This document shows positions 34,263 to 46,045 of a DNA stretch of 64,000 nucleotides, in pieces; the stretch's first letter is position 1, and each line of letters opens with the position of its first letter. The notes below the pieces were generated by a model. The model was not told the DNA's origin, did not search any database, and saw only the letters and a list, made by a program, of their open reading frames with translations. The DNA is from Lepas anatifera (taxonomy: Eukaryota > Arthropoda > Thecostraca > Lepadidae). The DNA lies in NCBI GenBank assembly GCA_034440635.1, contig JAOTON010001675.1, forward strand, positions 1-64,000. Reading direction: 5' to 3'. The translations under genes were made by a program, and so were the position numbers.

Positions 34263-34602
34263 AGCTCTTCCCAGTACGGCTGTTGGAGTCTGAGTCTCAC
34301 TAAAGTCCTCAAGGGACTTGTCACGGAGATCTCGACCCCACCACCCGAACGAGTAACGCCTACAATGAAGGGTTTATTTAGAAGCCAAAGTTTAACCTCC
34401 CACAAAGCATTGGGACGGCCACCCCGCTCAGGTCACCCTCTCATCAGGCAGTTGCCAGCCGACCTACGTCGGCCAAAGGATTGAGCGCCGGAGCGTCTCA
34501 GGGGGAAGCGATCCCAAGCCTGGACATGCACTGCCACTGCATGCTTCTCAGCAGCGGGCCGGAGCCCGACGATCTACCAACTGAGCTACCGGGACGGCCA
34601 AA
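34263..34602 (-). mobile_element. SINE family 2 (tRNA-derived), copy in R3
   Basis: Minus-strand head with CTCAGTTGGTAGATCGTCGG, body GAGACGCTCCGGCGCTCAAT and GTAGGTCGGCTGGCAACTG, tail GTGAGACTCAGACTCCAACA. It interrupts R3 text that is continuous in the copies at 13531 and 51659. Confidence 0.85.
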
Positions 34603-34965
34603 TGGCCAAATAAATACCAAAAAAACCATATTTGAGGCTAAAACGATCCCTACCGGTTGTCATAAACCCACAGAAGGACAGAGCACTCTTGTATCACTGC
34701 AGTGAACAGTGCACTGTATAAAACTAAATGTTGATAATTTGATATTGACTTGACGATATATTTTTAGCTCACTGCCCATTTCATAAGAAGCCAGGAGTAC
34801 CCTTCCAATCCCGTGTGGCCACCCAATGATTTTTCCACATAACTAAACAATTTGTAGCATCATTATCATGGCTGCGCCACTCCCGCTAACATTTGATATT
34901 TTCCTGCTTTTCCTGTGAATTGTTTGCTCTTGAACAGTGACGGATCCATCGGCAGATCCAGGATT

Positions 34966-35105
34966 GCCAATCGGAGGGGGGCACCTTCCCGGGGGTGCCA
35001 TCTGGAGTAGGGGGCGCCACTTTTGACCGGAAAAACCTATCAGGTGGGGGTAAAATCCTATCGGTGAGCACCGATTTTCGCATCCTAGGGGAGGGTGGGA
35101 AGCGC
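34966..35105 (+). mobile_element. hAT-like MITE end, fragment
   Basis: Matches the reverse complement of the MITE at 57497-57747 from CAGATCCAGGATTGCC through AATCGGAGGGGGGCACC, CCTATCAGGTGGG, CCTATCGGTGAGCACCGA and CATCCTAGGGGAGGGTGGG. Only this end is present; there is no second terminus or duplication. Confidence 0.7.
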
Positions 35106-35769
35106 CTATGGTGTTCGGTTTTCGGTTGCCGTCATTTTTGTGGATCGTATTTTTAACAACGTTCTGTTCCTCCCTCCACCAGCCATAACAGTTTGTACCA
35201 GCCAAGCAAGATGCCTATTTGGCGTAATATTTGAAACGATGAATTGCTAAACAGTTCAGTCCACACTTTTTTCGGCACCTCTTGAAAAATTGTAACTGCC
35301 ACTAGGTGATGGAGAATCAAAGACACTGGGGAAGATGCAACAGCTGAACATAAAGGTACAAATCTGAGGATTTTTGCTATTTGTGAAGAGGGGTTAAGGT
35401 TATTTTAATATCAAAAATGATAAGCATCATTTTGCCTTTCCACGTGGCCACGATTCGTAAGATAATGGTGAAAGGACATTTAAAATATTCGCAGCGAGTG
35501 TGAACCTGGCCTGTGCGCTGCCCCAGAAAATTATCTCAGCGGAAAAGCTTTTAAATTGTAGGCAATACAAACCGGACTTGAATCCACATTATTATTGCTC
35601 CTAAAAATAATGTTTGAACCCGATGGCAGACTCAAGGAGATATAAGGAAAGTTGAAACGTTAAGATAACACAGAATGAAGTATGTGGGCATTTCCCATCG
35701 ACCTCTATCTATATTCTTCAATTCATCAGCATGGGAGAATTGCTCTTGTGCGTGAAATTTCGAGAGGTG

Positions 35770-36963
35770 TTAACCCCTTGCTCCGGTGGCGGGTACGAGC
35801 CACCTTCGCCCTGGTGGGGGGGGCTAAAAGACCACCACGATCTCAAAAACTAAGAGAGCTAGAAAAAAGCGCAAAATGTCAATCGAAGCTCTTCAAAAAT
35901 GATATCGAAAATACTTCAGTCATTTTTCTTGTCAGGTCAATATCAAGGTCACCAGAGCTCAAAATAGGTCAAAATCGCTAATATGAAGTGTACTAAGAAA
36001 GCCTCATATATCTCAGAAACTATGATAGCTAGAAAAATTTTCTGACACCATTCGAAAGCTCTTGAGTTGCTCATTCATTACAGTGGCATTCATTTTCGTG
36101 TCAGGTCAAAGCCAAGGGAGCTACAGGTCACTGAATATTGGGAATATTCTTGGGAATGTCCATAGCCACCCATGCATAAGGGCGTTTCCCTTTTCGCTAA
36201 CAACTTCCAAACCAAACAAGATACAGCCATAGTTGATGCACCATTGCAATCCTCTTGTCAATACAAATCGAATGATATATAATATTGCTGTCAGGTCAAA
36301 TTTAAGAATCTGACCTGACCCAGGTCAATGGTCTGACCCAATTTGACCTGGTATCGTCATGATGTATATCATTTGACTTGCAGTAGCTATACAAACACTT
36401 TGGTGACAAAATAAAAGCTCTATCTTAGTTTATTCAAAATTTATAGAGAACAACACAAAAATGCTTATTTGACCTAAGGTGATCTTTTAAATATCGCAAG
36501 TCAAAATGTTTGGCATCAACTTCAGAAATGGGCTAAGAGCAAGTCGTAACCGATGTTTGAAGTTGATTCCATCCATGCTTACTGAGAAAAGCTCATTTCG
36601 TGATTTCCCCATGTATTTACAATGGGGAGGTCATGCTCTGCACATGACCTTAGGTCACCAATATAGAAAATCCCAGAACAAATGTTGTAGCTCCTGGTGG
36701 GCCCAATATGTGGTATGAGTTTCAACTTGATCAATTAAACCTTCTTTTAGTTATGCGGTCCTAAGCATTTTTGAGGTGAGGTCACTTCACCTGGCCTGGT
36801 GACCTGGCCTGATATGACCTCGAGCTAAAATTTTCGGGAAAGATGTAAAAATGATGAAGGAACAGCGAGACCAAGTTTGGTGGCGCTGCGCGCCGCCGTT
36901 TTTTGGTCACTTCGGAAAAACCCGAGGGGGTCTAAAAAGACCCCTCACCCGGGCGAAGGTTAA
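35770..36963 (+). mobile_element. TTAA-type element, third variant (1186 bp)
   Basis: Bounded by TTAA at 35770-35773 and 36960-36963. Ends CCCCTTGCTCCGG...GCCACCTTCGCCC and ...CACCCGGGCGAAGG; interior rich in AGGTCA/TGACCT, and the family hairpin GGCGCTGCGCGCCGCCG plus TTTTTT lies at about 36882-36905. It is longer than families A and B but clearly related near the 3' end. Bases 36964-37280 show nothing. Confidence 0.82.
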
Positions 36964-37289
36964 TATAATTTTGGTAGCCATGTGATTGAATGTTGAAATA
37001 GATCATGGCAGGAATAGGCATATGTGATTTGTGACATAAATGGGACCTACTAGAATAAAAAGAAAACAGTTTCAACGTGTCCAAACACTCTCTTGATAAA
37101 TTGATAACTTTTTTGGTTTATTGGCTGTGATTTGCGCGTTTAATGATCATGTGCAGTGTTTAGATCGAGGTGAAAAGACCATTCAGATTGATAAAACTAG
37201 CATATTTTGTCACTGACCATCCACTTATACCATCAACCATCGTCTTCAGGTTAAGTTCAGGACGCATAATTTAAGAGAAGAGGTGAGCG

Positions 37290-38737
37290 TGCACTGTGCA
37301 TGCCCAAATCGAGACACAGCCGCCTTCCCGATGGACAGACCGCGCAGAAATACGTCCCCGTCGCGTTTGATTTCGCGCACGCGTACGACGTAGTGGACCA
37401 CCACCTGCTACGCGTTCTCCTACTGGAGATGGGGCTGCCAAATTGCACGATGGCCTGGATTTGGCAGTGGCTCCGGGACCGAAGAGTCAAGGTGGAACTA
37501 AATGGCGTGCTTTCCAGTGAGCGCATTTTCCGAACTGGCCTGCCGTAAGGAAGTGTCTTATCGCTAGATTTATTTTTGTTATGGGCGGCTCGACTGGTAC
37601 ACGCACTCTGCGCGGTTCCCGAATGCTCCCTCTGATACGACGGTGATACGGCGGCTCTCTGCACGGGTAACAACATCCAAGTCGCCAAGGACCGGGCGCA
37701 AGCTGCTGCTGGCACCCTCGTGAAGTGGAACCGACAGCACAAAATGGTGGTATCAGGAGCCAAGATCCAAGTACTGGTGATGTCCCAGTGGACCAGACAC
37801 GCTGATCCGTTCAGTTTTAAGGTCGACGGGAAGTCTGTCACTGCTGGCACCCTACAGCTACTTGGCGTCACCATCGATCGGCTCCTCCACTTCGGTCCAC
37901 ACTGTAAGAGACTGTGGAAGAAGGTCCACCCCCGCATCTCCCACCTACGTCAACTGTCCGGCTGCAACGGGGGCTGCACGAACAGCACCTCCGAACCGTC
38001 GCTACTGGCTACGTGAGAGGAGCGATGGAGCAAGCGGCCGCAGCGTGGCTCCACGCCACACCGCCATTTCATGTCGAGCTGCTGGAACGCAAAAGGAGAG
38101 CGTCGGCGCGTATCATCACAGGATGCACCCGCCCCACCCCCAGCCGAGGTAAGACTCCCCCGTAGCGGCCAGAAGGAGGGTACTCGCGACCCGACTGCTG
38201 GTGAAAGTCCATGCGCTGCCTCCTGAAGACCCTCTGTGAAGACGTGCGGAGGCAACAGCGCCCTCTCGACTCTCCTCGGTGACCGGGTGGCAGCAGGTGG
38301 GCAGAGAGATGTGGGATCAAGCAGGCTTCTCCCTCCCCATCGAGTCTCTCCTTCCTCGACGTCTTCCGCCGTGGGTATCAGGAGAGTGAGTCACATTCCA
38401 ACTAGACGTGGGCTCACTGACATCCGGAGCGCCACCTGTCCGGAAGAAGCGAGTAGCTCTCCCCCACCTCGCTTCCCTGACTCAATGTGCCACATGGGTG
38501 TGGACCGACGGGTCAGTGCACGGAGGGATCACGAGCGGGGGAGCTGGGTCTTCATCGAGTCACCAGACGGAGCCCAGCATAAGCTCAGGCGACCAGCAGG
38601 CTCGCTCTGCTCGAGTTTTCAGGCTGGATGGTAGCCATCCAAACTGCCTGTGTCTTCCTACTGAACCACTCAGTGCACACAGAAGATCCGGTCATCTTCA
38701 GCATGGCCGGCAAGGTGATGACGCATTATATAAATAA
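37290..38737 (+). pseudogene. Non-LTR RT with RNase H (I/Ingi-type), remnant
   Basis: RT text begins with VAFDFAHAYDVVDHHLLRVL (about 37356) and RVKVELNGVLSSERI, then a premature stop in the GLP-GSVLS motif at 37546-37548. In other frames it continues with an eroded catalytic box (YDGDTAALCTGN at about 37640), QHKMVVSGAKIQVLVMSQW, and LLGVTIDRLLHFGPHC. An RNase H start, WVWTDGSVHGGITSGGAG, is at about 38490-38545. RNase H downstream of RT separates this from the other non-LTR elements here and points to the I group. Many frame breaks; no 5' end or tail defined. Bases 38738-38887 show nothing. Confidence 0.75.
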
Positions 38738-38887
38738 AATGGCTTCAATGTCTGTAGATAAGACAGCGAATCGGTAAAAATCGCAAACTTCCTCGCCATC
38801 AGCTTAGACACTTGGTCCAAACAGCAAAAGAATGGCGTACAGCTCTGAAGTAAAAATGGATCCTTCGTAAGGCTAACTAGAAAACTT

Positions 38888-39069
38888 AATAATTTTTGGG
38901 GCTTATCGACGCACCAACTGCCAGGGTCATATGGCGTCGCCAACTCTTTCCCTGTTGGAAGGGTTTCTCGGGAGCCAGCTTGCTCCTTGTTCAGGGAAGC
39001 CGCCGGGCCTTGAACCCGGGTCGGCTGAATGGAAGCCAGCTACGCTGACCACTCCACTACCGCGCCCCC
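38888..39069 (-). mobile_element. tRNA-Gly-derived SINE (family 1), full copy
   Basis: Same family as 45866-46045. Minus orientation: tail TAATAATTTTTGGGGC at 38888, tRNA-like head with B box (GGTTCAAGGCC) ending near 39069. Flanked by a 13-bp duplication AACTAGAAAACTT (38875-38887 and 39070-39082). Bases 39083-39455 beyond hold nothing recognised. Confidence 0.92.
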
Positions 39070-39459
39070 AACTAGAAAACTTCTCAACATCGTCACCAAC
39101 AAATCCCCGCCCTGTGCCATTGTCACTTTCTTTTGCAACCGTCTGTATAGAAACAGACGTGGTTTTCGAACGGCTCCGCACGCAAGTTCATAAATTCCTG
39201 GTGCGACGGTTCAGGAGGCAAATTTTTGCTTTGTTGGAGTAGATCTGTGTTCGTGTTAACTGTCGAGATGAGCTATGGTTCAATAACAGCTGCTTCATGT
39301 GGTTCTACGAGGCTGCTGTCGATAACACCCTGTGCCAGCCAGGCACAGACTCTCACTCCCGGGTGACGGGTTGCAACGCGCGGGCCACTGTCTATCTGAC
39401 AGAGGTAGGCGTCGCCAAAAAATGTTTGGTATGTGTGGCGTGTTGGTGACTGATTTTAA

Positions 39460-39952
39460 AGGGAACGTGGCACCTTGGTAAAATCCTGGAATTTTGTGTA
39501 ATTAGGCGCACTTTTAGCCGAAAATAATGAAACCACTCATTATTTCTCTGAAAAATGTACAACAAGCTCAATACTTTGATTTTTAAAATACTCCTTTAGG
39601 AAAAGAAATACATATCTGCCTGTGGATGATGTCATGATCTGGCAACCACTACCATACTCGAAAAACTTCAAGGGCTTTGATTGGCTGATGCTCATCGTGA
39701 TGTCAGCATATGTCGTCACACCAGCAGCTCACAACAATGGCCGCCTGGCGAGAGGTACATAAGAGATACATTTCAGGTAGGTTGCGTCGATAAGCCCCAA
39801 TAATTATATTATTATCAGGTAGGTTTTAGCTTTTTTTTCTACGGAAATATCGAGTTTAAAGAAAAATCATATGTAGAGCACCTGGTTTTCCGACTTGCTT
39901 TACAACTTGGCTATCTCAGTTAAAATCACGTTCTAAAGGTGCCACATTCCCT
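39460..39952 (+). mobile_element. TTAA-flanked MITE (M1), copy 1
   Basis: Inverted ends AGGGAACGTGGCACCTTGG and AAGGTGCCACATTCCCT between TTAA at 39456-39459 and 39953-39956. It matches the copy at 59978-60426 over its length except for a 32-bp SINE tail insertion. Because the target reads TTAA, a TA duplication with one more base pair of terminus on each side fits equally well. Confidence 0.88.
39784..39815 (+). mobile_element. Extremely 5'-truncated SINE family 1 insertion (32 bp)
   Basis: Contains only the SINE tail GCGTCGATAAGCCCCAATAA plus TTA units, flanked by a 10-bp duplication CAGGTAGGTT (39774-39783 and 39816-39825). The sister MITE at 60290 has a single CAGGTAGGTT, which is the empty site. 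Confidence 0.85.
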
Positions 39953-39989
39953 TTAATGGCTTAATGCAAAGCGAGTGTCTTACTGCGCA

Positions 39990-40787
39990 TTTGTAGCGGC
40001 ATTTCACTAATTTCCACCAACATGCTTATTATGGGTGAAGCTTGGAACGCCCCTGTTACTATTCTGATAGCGTGATGATGGACATATCGATAATCTTTTT
40101 CGCGGACTAAGGAGCGGCCTCATACACAACACAGCCGTACTCGATCTTCGAACGAATAAGTGATCTATATAGCATAAGAAGCTTATAACGTAGCGTATAA
40201 GTATAACGATGAGCGTATAACGTATATATAGGCGATAAGCGTATAACGTGTATAGCATGAGAAACATTTCTCTATCCGCACCGTATCTCATCCTCGTCAA
40301 CACCTTCAGTATTTTCAGCGCATCGAAACTTTTTTTGCGGAGTTCCTTCAGGTGTGGCACATATGAAAGTTTATCGAGTGTGAGCCCGATAAATCTGGTT
40401 TCTGCTACAACGTCGCTCGGATTTCCGCGAATTTACAACATCGGGTATTCCGGCTCAATGTCTATTATAGAAGTGCATGCACTTTGTCTTTGAACTTGAA
40501 AATCTCAGTCCATTGTGTATGATCCATTGCTGCAATGTGTCAAGGCCAAGCTGCAGCCACCTCTGCGCAGCTGTTGTAGTAGACGCTGTCACCCATATTG
40601 TGAAGTCTTCAACGAAAAGCACATGACGTATGTTGAATACGATGACGTACGTCATTGAATACAATGACGTACGTATGTCATTGCCAGCCACCTGGCAATG
40701 ACCCGGGTGAAGGGGTATACCGGGCAATTCAGTCGCCCCCGACTTCTCATCTTCGGGGGACGTTGTACGCCCATCTTCTCCACTCAC
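39990..40787 (-). pseudogene. Degenerate non-LTR reverse transcriptase fragment
   Basis: Minus-strand translation shows VLFVEDFTIWVTASTTTAAQ, with ED in place of the catalytic DD, and LQQWIIHNGLRFSSSKTKC (40500-40620). Then come a KELRKKSFDALKILKVL segment (about 40310-40360) and a broken IEYGCVVYEAA segment near 40130-40160, all in RT order. A GCGTATAACGTATA-type microsatellite has grown in it at about 40155-40262. It is cut by the start of the next retrotransposon. Confidence 0.7.
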
Positions 40788-42153
40788 AACAACAGGAACG
40801 ACCGATCTGGTTTAATCTTCTGCACTGTTTCCATTCAGTTCTGAATGCCCATTTCCCACTAACATCGAATGCACTTGTTCTAGCCCTTTTTCCTAGTGCT
40901 TTGACCACTAGGCTTTGTGCCCACCTTCTTTGCAGAGGTGTTGGTCCACCTGCTGGAATCAGAGACCATGTTTTTTGTTTCTGCACCCTTGTGTTTTGGT
41001 TGATCAGTTAGTTTTTGTTTAGAAAGCCTTTTGTCTTTCTTGGACACTCTTTGTGTTGCAAAAATTGTCAGTATTCTGGCAAATACATCGCACCGAGTTA
41101 AATTGTGTCTAGACTTCTCTGGTTTCGATGATAACGACACTGATTTATATTCCCAACCAAACAACATACTGAAAGCGTGTTCATATGAAACTGTACTGTC
41201 CAACCGTTCAAGTTTTGGTAAAGGTGCTGAAAACTTCACGATTATCTATGTTAACATTCGTTCTCTCCCGAAAAATTTTGATTCTTTTGAGTACTTTATT
41301 AACAGTCTATCCCCAAAACCTCACATTATATTAGTAACAGAACCCTGGCTGGACTCGACTCTCAAGGATTCTTATAACCTCTCTGATTACATATTTGAGA
41401 TGTCTTCTCCAAAGGAATGCAGGGGTAAGGGCGCTGGCATTTACATTTCCAAACATATATCCTATTGTAGGAGAAGTGCCATTGAGTCAAACTCCCTCCC
41501 ATTTCAATCAGTCTTTTGGATTTGCACCAATTGTTCCCATTCACAGTCACTATTGGTGCAATATACCGGTCCCCGTCCTTCCCTTCTGCTGTCTTTTTAG
41601 AATATCTGGATGAAACATTGGAAAACTTAGGAGAACAGCAGCGAATATGTTTCTCAGGAGGAGATTTCAATTTCGACTTACTCCAACTTGACTCTCAAAA
41701 ACCAAATTCTTGTTTTCTCCATACTATGATATCATGCGGGCTCTATCCAACTGAAACTGGAATGGAGATCCATTCCAACAAGAATAAACTTTGGCTCACA
41801 AACTCTAATTGACAATTTCTTCTGCAATGACCTATCTCTCATAGATTCATAATCTGTTCTCCAAACTGATATTAATGACCATTTCCCTACTGCGCTCAGA
41901 CTAAAATCCAAGCATACCAAACCCCAAAAAATTGAAAATCCTGTGCCGTCTTTTGACTTTCGGAAAACTGACATGCTTAAGCAAAATATTTCCACAAAAC
42001 TTGAGAATTTTTCTTCAATCAACGACCCGGAAGAGGCAGCCAGGGTTCTGCAATCAACTATTACATCAGAAATCTGTAAACTTAGTATAAAGAAGAGTGG
42101 CGGAAAACACTTGCCTATAAAACCAAGGATTTCGTTTCAAATTCTACGTTGTA

Positions 42154-43001
42154 TTAACACGCGCATTGACGGGGGTCTGAGCCACCTTCGCATTGACGGG
42201 GGGCGGGTACCCGCCCCCTAAGATCTCGAGAACCACGGTAGGTAGCGAAAAACGGTAAACGGCGTTGGGCTGCCCATCCACTTCTCCATCGAAAACATTT
42301 GTACCATTTTTTTGTCAGGTCACATTTAAGGTCACGAAAGGTCAAAACATGCCCGTCATAGGGATAACATGTAAATTCAGTTTTTCGGCCATTACATCTG
42401 AACAAGTAAAGATAGAGCAAAACGACTTAAACTATATGAATCCTCTTAGCAAGCCGAATCGAATGATATATAAATTGACTTTGCTAGGTCAAATCAAGGA
42501 TTTGACCTGACCTGAGGTCAGGTCAGGGTCAAATTATATAAAATGCGTATCATTAGAACTGCAAAGCCCAGGCAAGTCTAATGAAGCTAGAATAAATGAT
42601 CTATCACCATCGGCTACTGAGTTATTCCGTAAAAAACATTTTTCCTATGTATTTCCAATGGAGAGGTCATGCCTCGTACCTGACCTTAGGTCATCGATAT
42701 CAAAAATACCGGAACATATTTTAGAGAACTCGGTGGGGCCACTATGTGATATGAGTTTCAATCGGATAAGTTCACCCTGCTCCGACTTATGCTATCTTAA
42801 ACTTTTTTTGAGGTCGGGTCACTTGACCTGTACTGGTGACCTGACCTGAGATGACCTAACCTTAAAATTTTCACAGAAATTGTAAAAATGATGAGGGAAA
42901 AGGTATACCAAGTACGGCGGCGCTACGCGCCGCCGTTTTTCTACTGTCTCCGAAAAACCCGAGGGGGCGGGTACCCGCCCCCCCGTCAATACGCGTGTTA
43001 A
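42154..43001 (+). mobile_element. Family-A TTAA element A3
   Basis: An 840-bp element between TTAA at 42154-42157 and 42998-43001, inserted in the ORF2 pseudogene. Ends CACGCGCATTGACGGGG and CCCGTCAATACGCGTG. By my count it holds 15 exact AGGTCA or TGACCT sites. The palindrome CGGCGGCGCTACGCGCCGCC followed by TTTTT is at about 42917-42941. Nearly identical to A1. Removing it and one TTAA gives continuous retrotransposon text. Confidence 0.93.
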
Positions 43002-44382
43002 TAGAAAAGAAAATCTATACCACAAATATCTTAAATCTCGAAGTCAATATGATGAAATAGTCTACAAATCATATAAAAATGTGCTCACTAGTACCATCAG
43101 AACGGCTCATAAACTCTACTTCCAGCGAAAATTAAAAGAAAATGAATCTAACCCAACCAAATTATGGGACACACTCCTCACATTAACAAGAAAAAACAAA
43201 ATTAAAGGTGAACTTCCGCAAACATTTTTGCTTCAAAATTATTTGCTTTCGAACCCCGCCCAAATTGCAAATCAATTTAATGAATACTTTTCCACAGTAG
43301 CCTCTAAACTAAACAATGATCTGCCCCAGTCCACTTCAGATCCTCTAAATTACCTGGGGGTTATCAATTTCCACGCTTTCACTTCACTAATGTTACCTGT
43401 GATTCATTAAGCGAAGTCATTCTGTCTCTAAAAAATACAGGAGCTGCAGGTGATAAAATCAGCACCAAAATTATCAAACTCATAGCACCAGTAATTCTGC
43501 CTCATCTAACTCATCTATTTAACATCTCTCTTGCCGAATGTGTGCTCCCAATTGAATTCAAATCGGCATTGGTAGTGCCTGTCCATAAAACCGGCGATGG
43601 TTCTAATTTCTCTAACTACAGGCTAAAATCAATCCTCCCTACCATTTCAAAAATTCTCGAAAAAGTTGTTTACAGTCAAATTATAGACCGCCTTAACCAC
43701 GAAAATGTAATCTTTGATCATGAATTTGGATTTCGCCAGAATCATAGTACCTATATGCCACTTGCCCTTCTATATTAACATATCACCTCTGCTCTTGTTT
43801 CCAAAAAGTCTGTGCTACTATCTATCTAGACCTTGCGAAAGCCTTTGATACTGTAAATCACCACATTTTACTAAATAAACTTCAAAGGTATGGATTTCAT
43901 GATTTCGCTCTTAGATTCTTTGAATCATATCTCACTAACCGCGCCCAGCAAGTAAAGTTTAATGGTACAACCTCAACAAGTAAAAAACCTATCACTCGTG
44001 GTGTGCCTCAAGGAAGCGTTCTGGGCCCCCTTCTGTTTTTGTTATATGTAAATGATATCCATAAAAGCACTGAAATTCCAAATTTTCTTATGTTTGCAGA
44101 TGACACGGCTCTTCTCTTCACTGCGAACAATATTGAACTACAGGCTAAAAACAATGCAGGGCTCCCGCAAGTTTCCTCCTGGCTCCAAAGTAATCGACTA
44201 TCCCTCAACGTTAAAAAACTACTTACCAAATGTTTTCGAACTACCCTAACCGTTGTGCAAATCTCTCAATCGTTATAAACGACACTAACATTGACCGTAA
44301 AACTCACACTAAATACCTAGGTGTAGTAATTGATGAGGATCTGAAGTGGACAACCCAAATCCAAAACGTAGAAAACATAATC

Positions 44383-45414
44383 TTAACCCGCGCCCCACCG
44401 GGGGTCTGGCGCCACCTTCGCCCCACCGGGGGCCATCGATGGCCCCCCTCTAACTCCGAAAATATGGGCGTTAGCGCAAATCTGCAAAGTGCAATAGAAA
44501 GCTTGCGTGAATTCAGTAAGAAATTACTTCACATGTTTTAGTGCTCAGGTCAATGGTTTGACCTCCAGAGGTCAAATTAGGTCAAGATCGGCTATTTTCA
44601 CTCGAATATGCAATGGTTAAGCAAACTGGGCATAACTCTTATGCCATTAGAGCTATTGAGGCCTGGTAAAGTACATTTGATAGGAAATTGCCAGTACTTT
44701 TTCCGCTATGTGGAACGTAAAGACCTCCCGCCAGTGGTTTGACCTCCAGAGGTCACCTCGTGACCTAATATGACCTGAGGTCACGAAAGGTCACAAAGTG
44801 ACCTTGCCGTATATGAAATGAAAGCCAGTGACAAGACAAACACGATGGTGTTTGTTTCACCGCTCTAGCTTATCTAGGTCAAAAGTTATTGTCAAAATAC
44901 TGTTTTTGACCTCTGGTAACCTTGGATGACCTTGGAAAAGTCAAAGGGCAAATATGACCCCTGGGATCCGTGAAAGGGTGTCCAAAAACGCTGTTCTGAG
45001 CAGTCCGAGTATTTGCAATCATTTTTGTGACTTTTATATCATGAAACAGCTTTTCCCCATGCTTTTCCAATGGGAGAGGTCGCCTCGTGACCTGACCGCA
45101 GGGCACGAAATCGAAAAATCCCGGATATACACCTTGTAGACCCTGGAGGGGTCATGAAGTGTAGGAAGTTTCAAATCGATCGACTTTGAAATGTAGCTCT
45201 TACAGAGCTCTAAAGTTGAAGTGAGGTGACCTTGGTTGACCTCGTCTGGTGACCTGACCTTGGGTGACCCGGGGTAAAAAATTTCAGGGACGATGGGAAA
45301 ATGATGCAGTAAGAGGTAGAGCCCTCAACCGCGGTGCTGCGCCTCGTCGTTTTTCTGCTATCCCGGAAAAACCTTAGGGGGCCATCGATGGCCTCTCGGT
45401 GGGGCGAGGGTTAA
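44383..45414 (+). mobile_element. Family-B TTAA element B2
   Basis: A 1024-bp element between TTAA at 44383-44386 and 45411-44, that is 45411-45414. Ends CCCGCGCCCCACCGGGGG and CGGTGGGGCGAGGG are imperfect inverted repeats, with CCATCGATGG palindromes just inside both. About 19 exact AGGTCA/TGACCT sites by my count. It separates ENI-ATAATC from GAAACATCGGAG in the retrotransposon, which is continuous in copy 1 near 7290-7320. Confidence 0.93.
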
Positions 45415-45865
45415 GAAACATCGGAGTAATCCATAGGTCCCGACACGTTCTTAAATCTGAGCATATATTACTACTCTACAACGCTTTAATACTACCTTTT
45501 CTTAATTACGGATTACAGGTTTGGGGAAACACGTTCCAATATAAGCTCAACAAGCTGTTTTTGCTACAAAAAGATGGTTCGTCTAATTGACCATGCGGAA
45601 AGATTGGCCCATACTGCTCCTCTTTTCAAAAAGTATAGAATTCTGAAACTGAACGATATTATCGAAGTCTCTAACATAAATTTAATGCATAACTATCTTT
45701 CCAACACATTACCACCTGCGCTTGCAAGTCTGCTAAGCATGCCGCCTCAAAAACAACGCAATCAAAATCTAAGGCAAAATTCTCATTTTCATCTACCTTT
45801 TGCGCCCACTATGTACCGAAAATTTTCACTTTTCGTTTCAGCACCAAGAACATGGAATAGGGTGG

Positions 45866-46045
45866 GGGCGCGGTAGTGGAGTGGTCAGCGTAGCTGTCTG
45901 CCACGCAGCCGACCCGGGTTCAAGGCCCGGCGGCTTCCCTGAACAAGGAGCAAGCTGGCTCCCGAGAAACCCTTCCAACAGGGAAAGAGTTGGCGACGCC
46001 ATATGACCCTGGCAGTTGGTGCGTCGATAAGCCCCAAAAATTATT
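45866..46045 (+). mobile_element. tRNA-Gly-derived SINE (family 1), full copy
   Basis: 180 bp with a perfect 17-bp duplication AACATGGAATAGGGTGG (45849-45865 and 46046-46062). The head fits a tRNA: A box TAGTGGAGTGG, B box GGTTCAAGGCC, and an anticodon arm GCTGT-CTGCCAC-GCAGC reading GCC, which is glycine. The body has GGAGCAAGCTGGCTCCCGAG and the tail GCCCCAAAAATTATTA. Transcription by RNA polymerase III from the internal boxes is expected. It lies in the ORF2 C-terminus of Jockey/CR1 copy 2. Confidence 0.94.

Larger units (their letters stand above)
33985..35210 (+). repeat. Dispersed repeat R3, copy 2 (with SINE and hAT-like segment)
   Basis: Begins ATTTTTTAAGGAAAACTCAG and follows the R3 order (GGGCCATTATAGGGTC, TTAATAAAATTTAGACG, TTTGAGGCTAAAACGA, AGAAGCCAGGAGTACCCTTCC). 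A SINE family 2 copy interrupts it at 34263-34602, and 34966-35105 resembles the end of the hAT MITE at 57497. It fades near 35210. Bases 35211-35769 show nothing recognisable. Confidence 0.7.

Noticed and set aside
45866..45940. Functional tRNA-Gly gene
   Set aside because: The tRNA-like part is the head of a SINE with its own tail and target duplication; the acceptor stem is not complementary.
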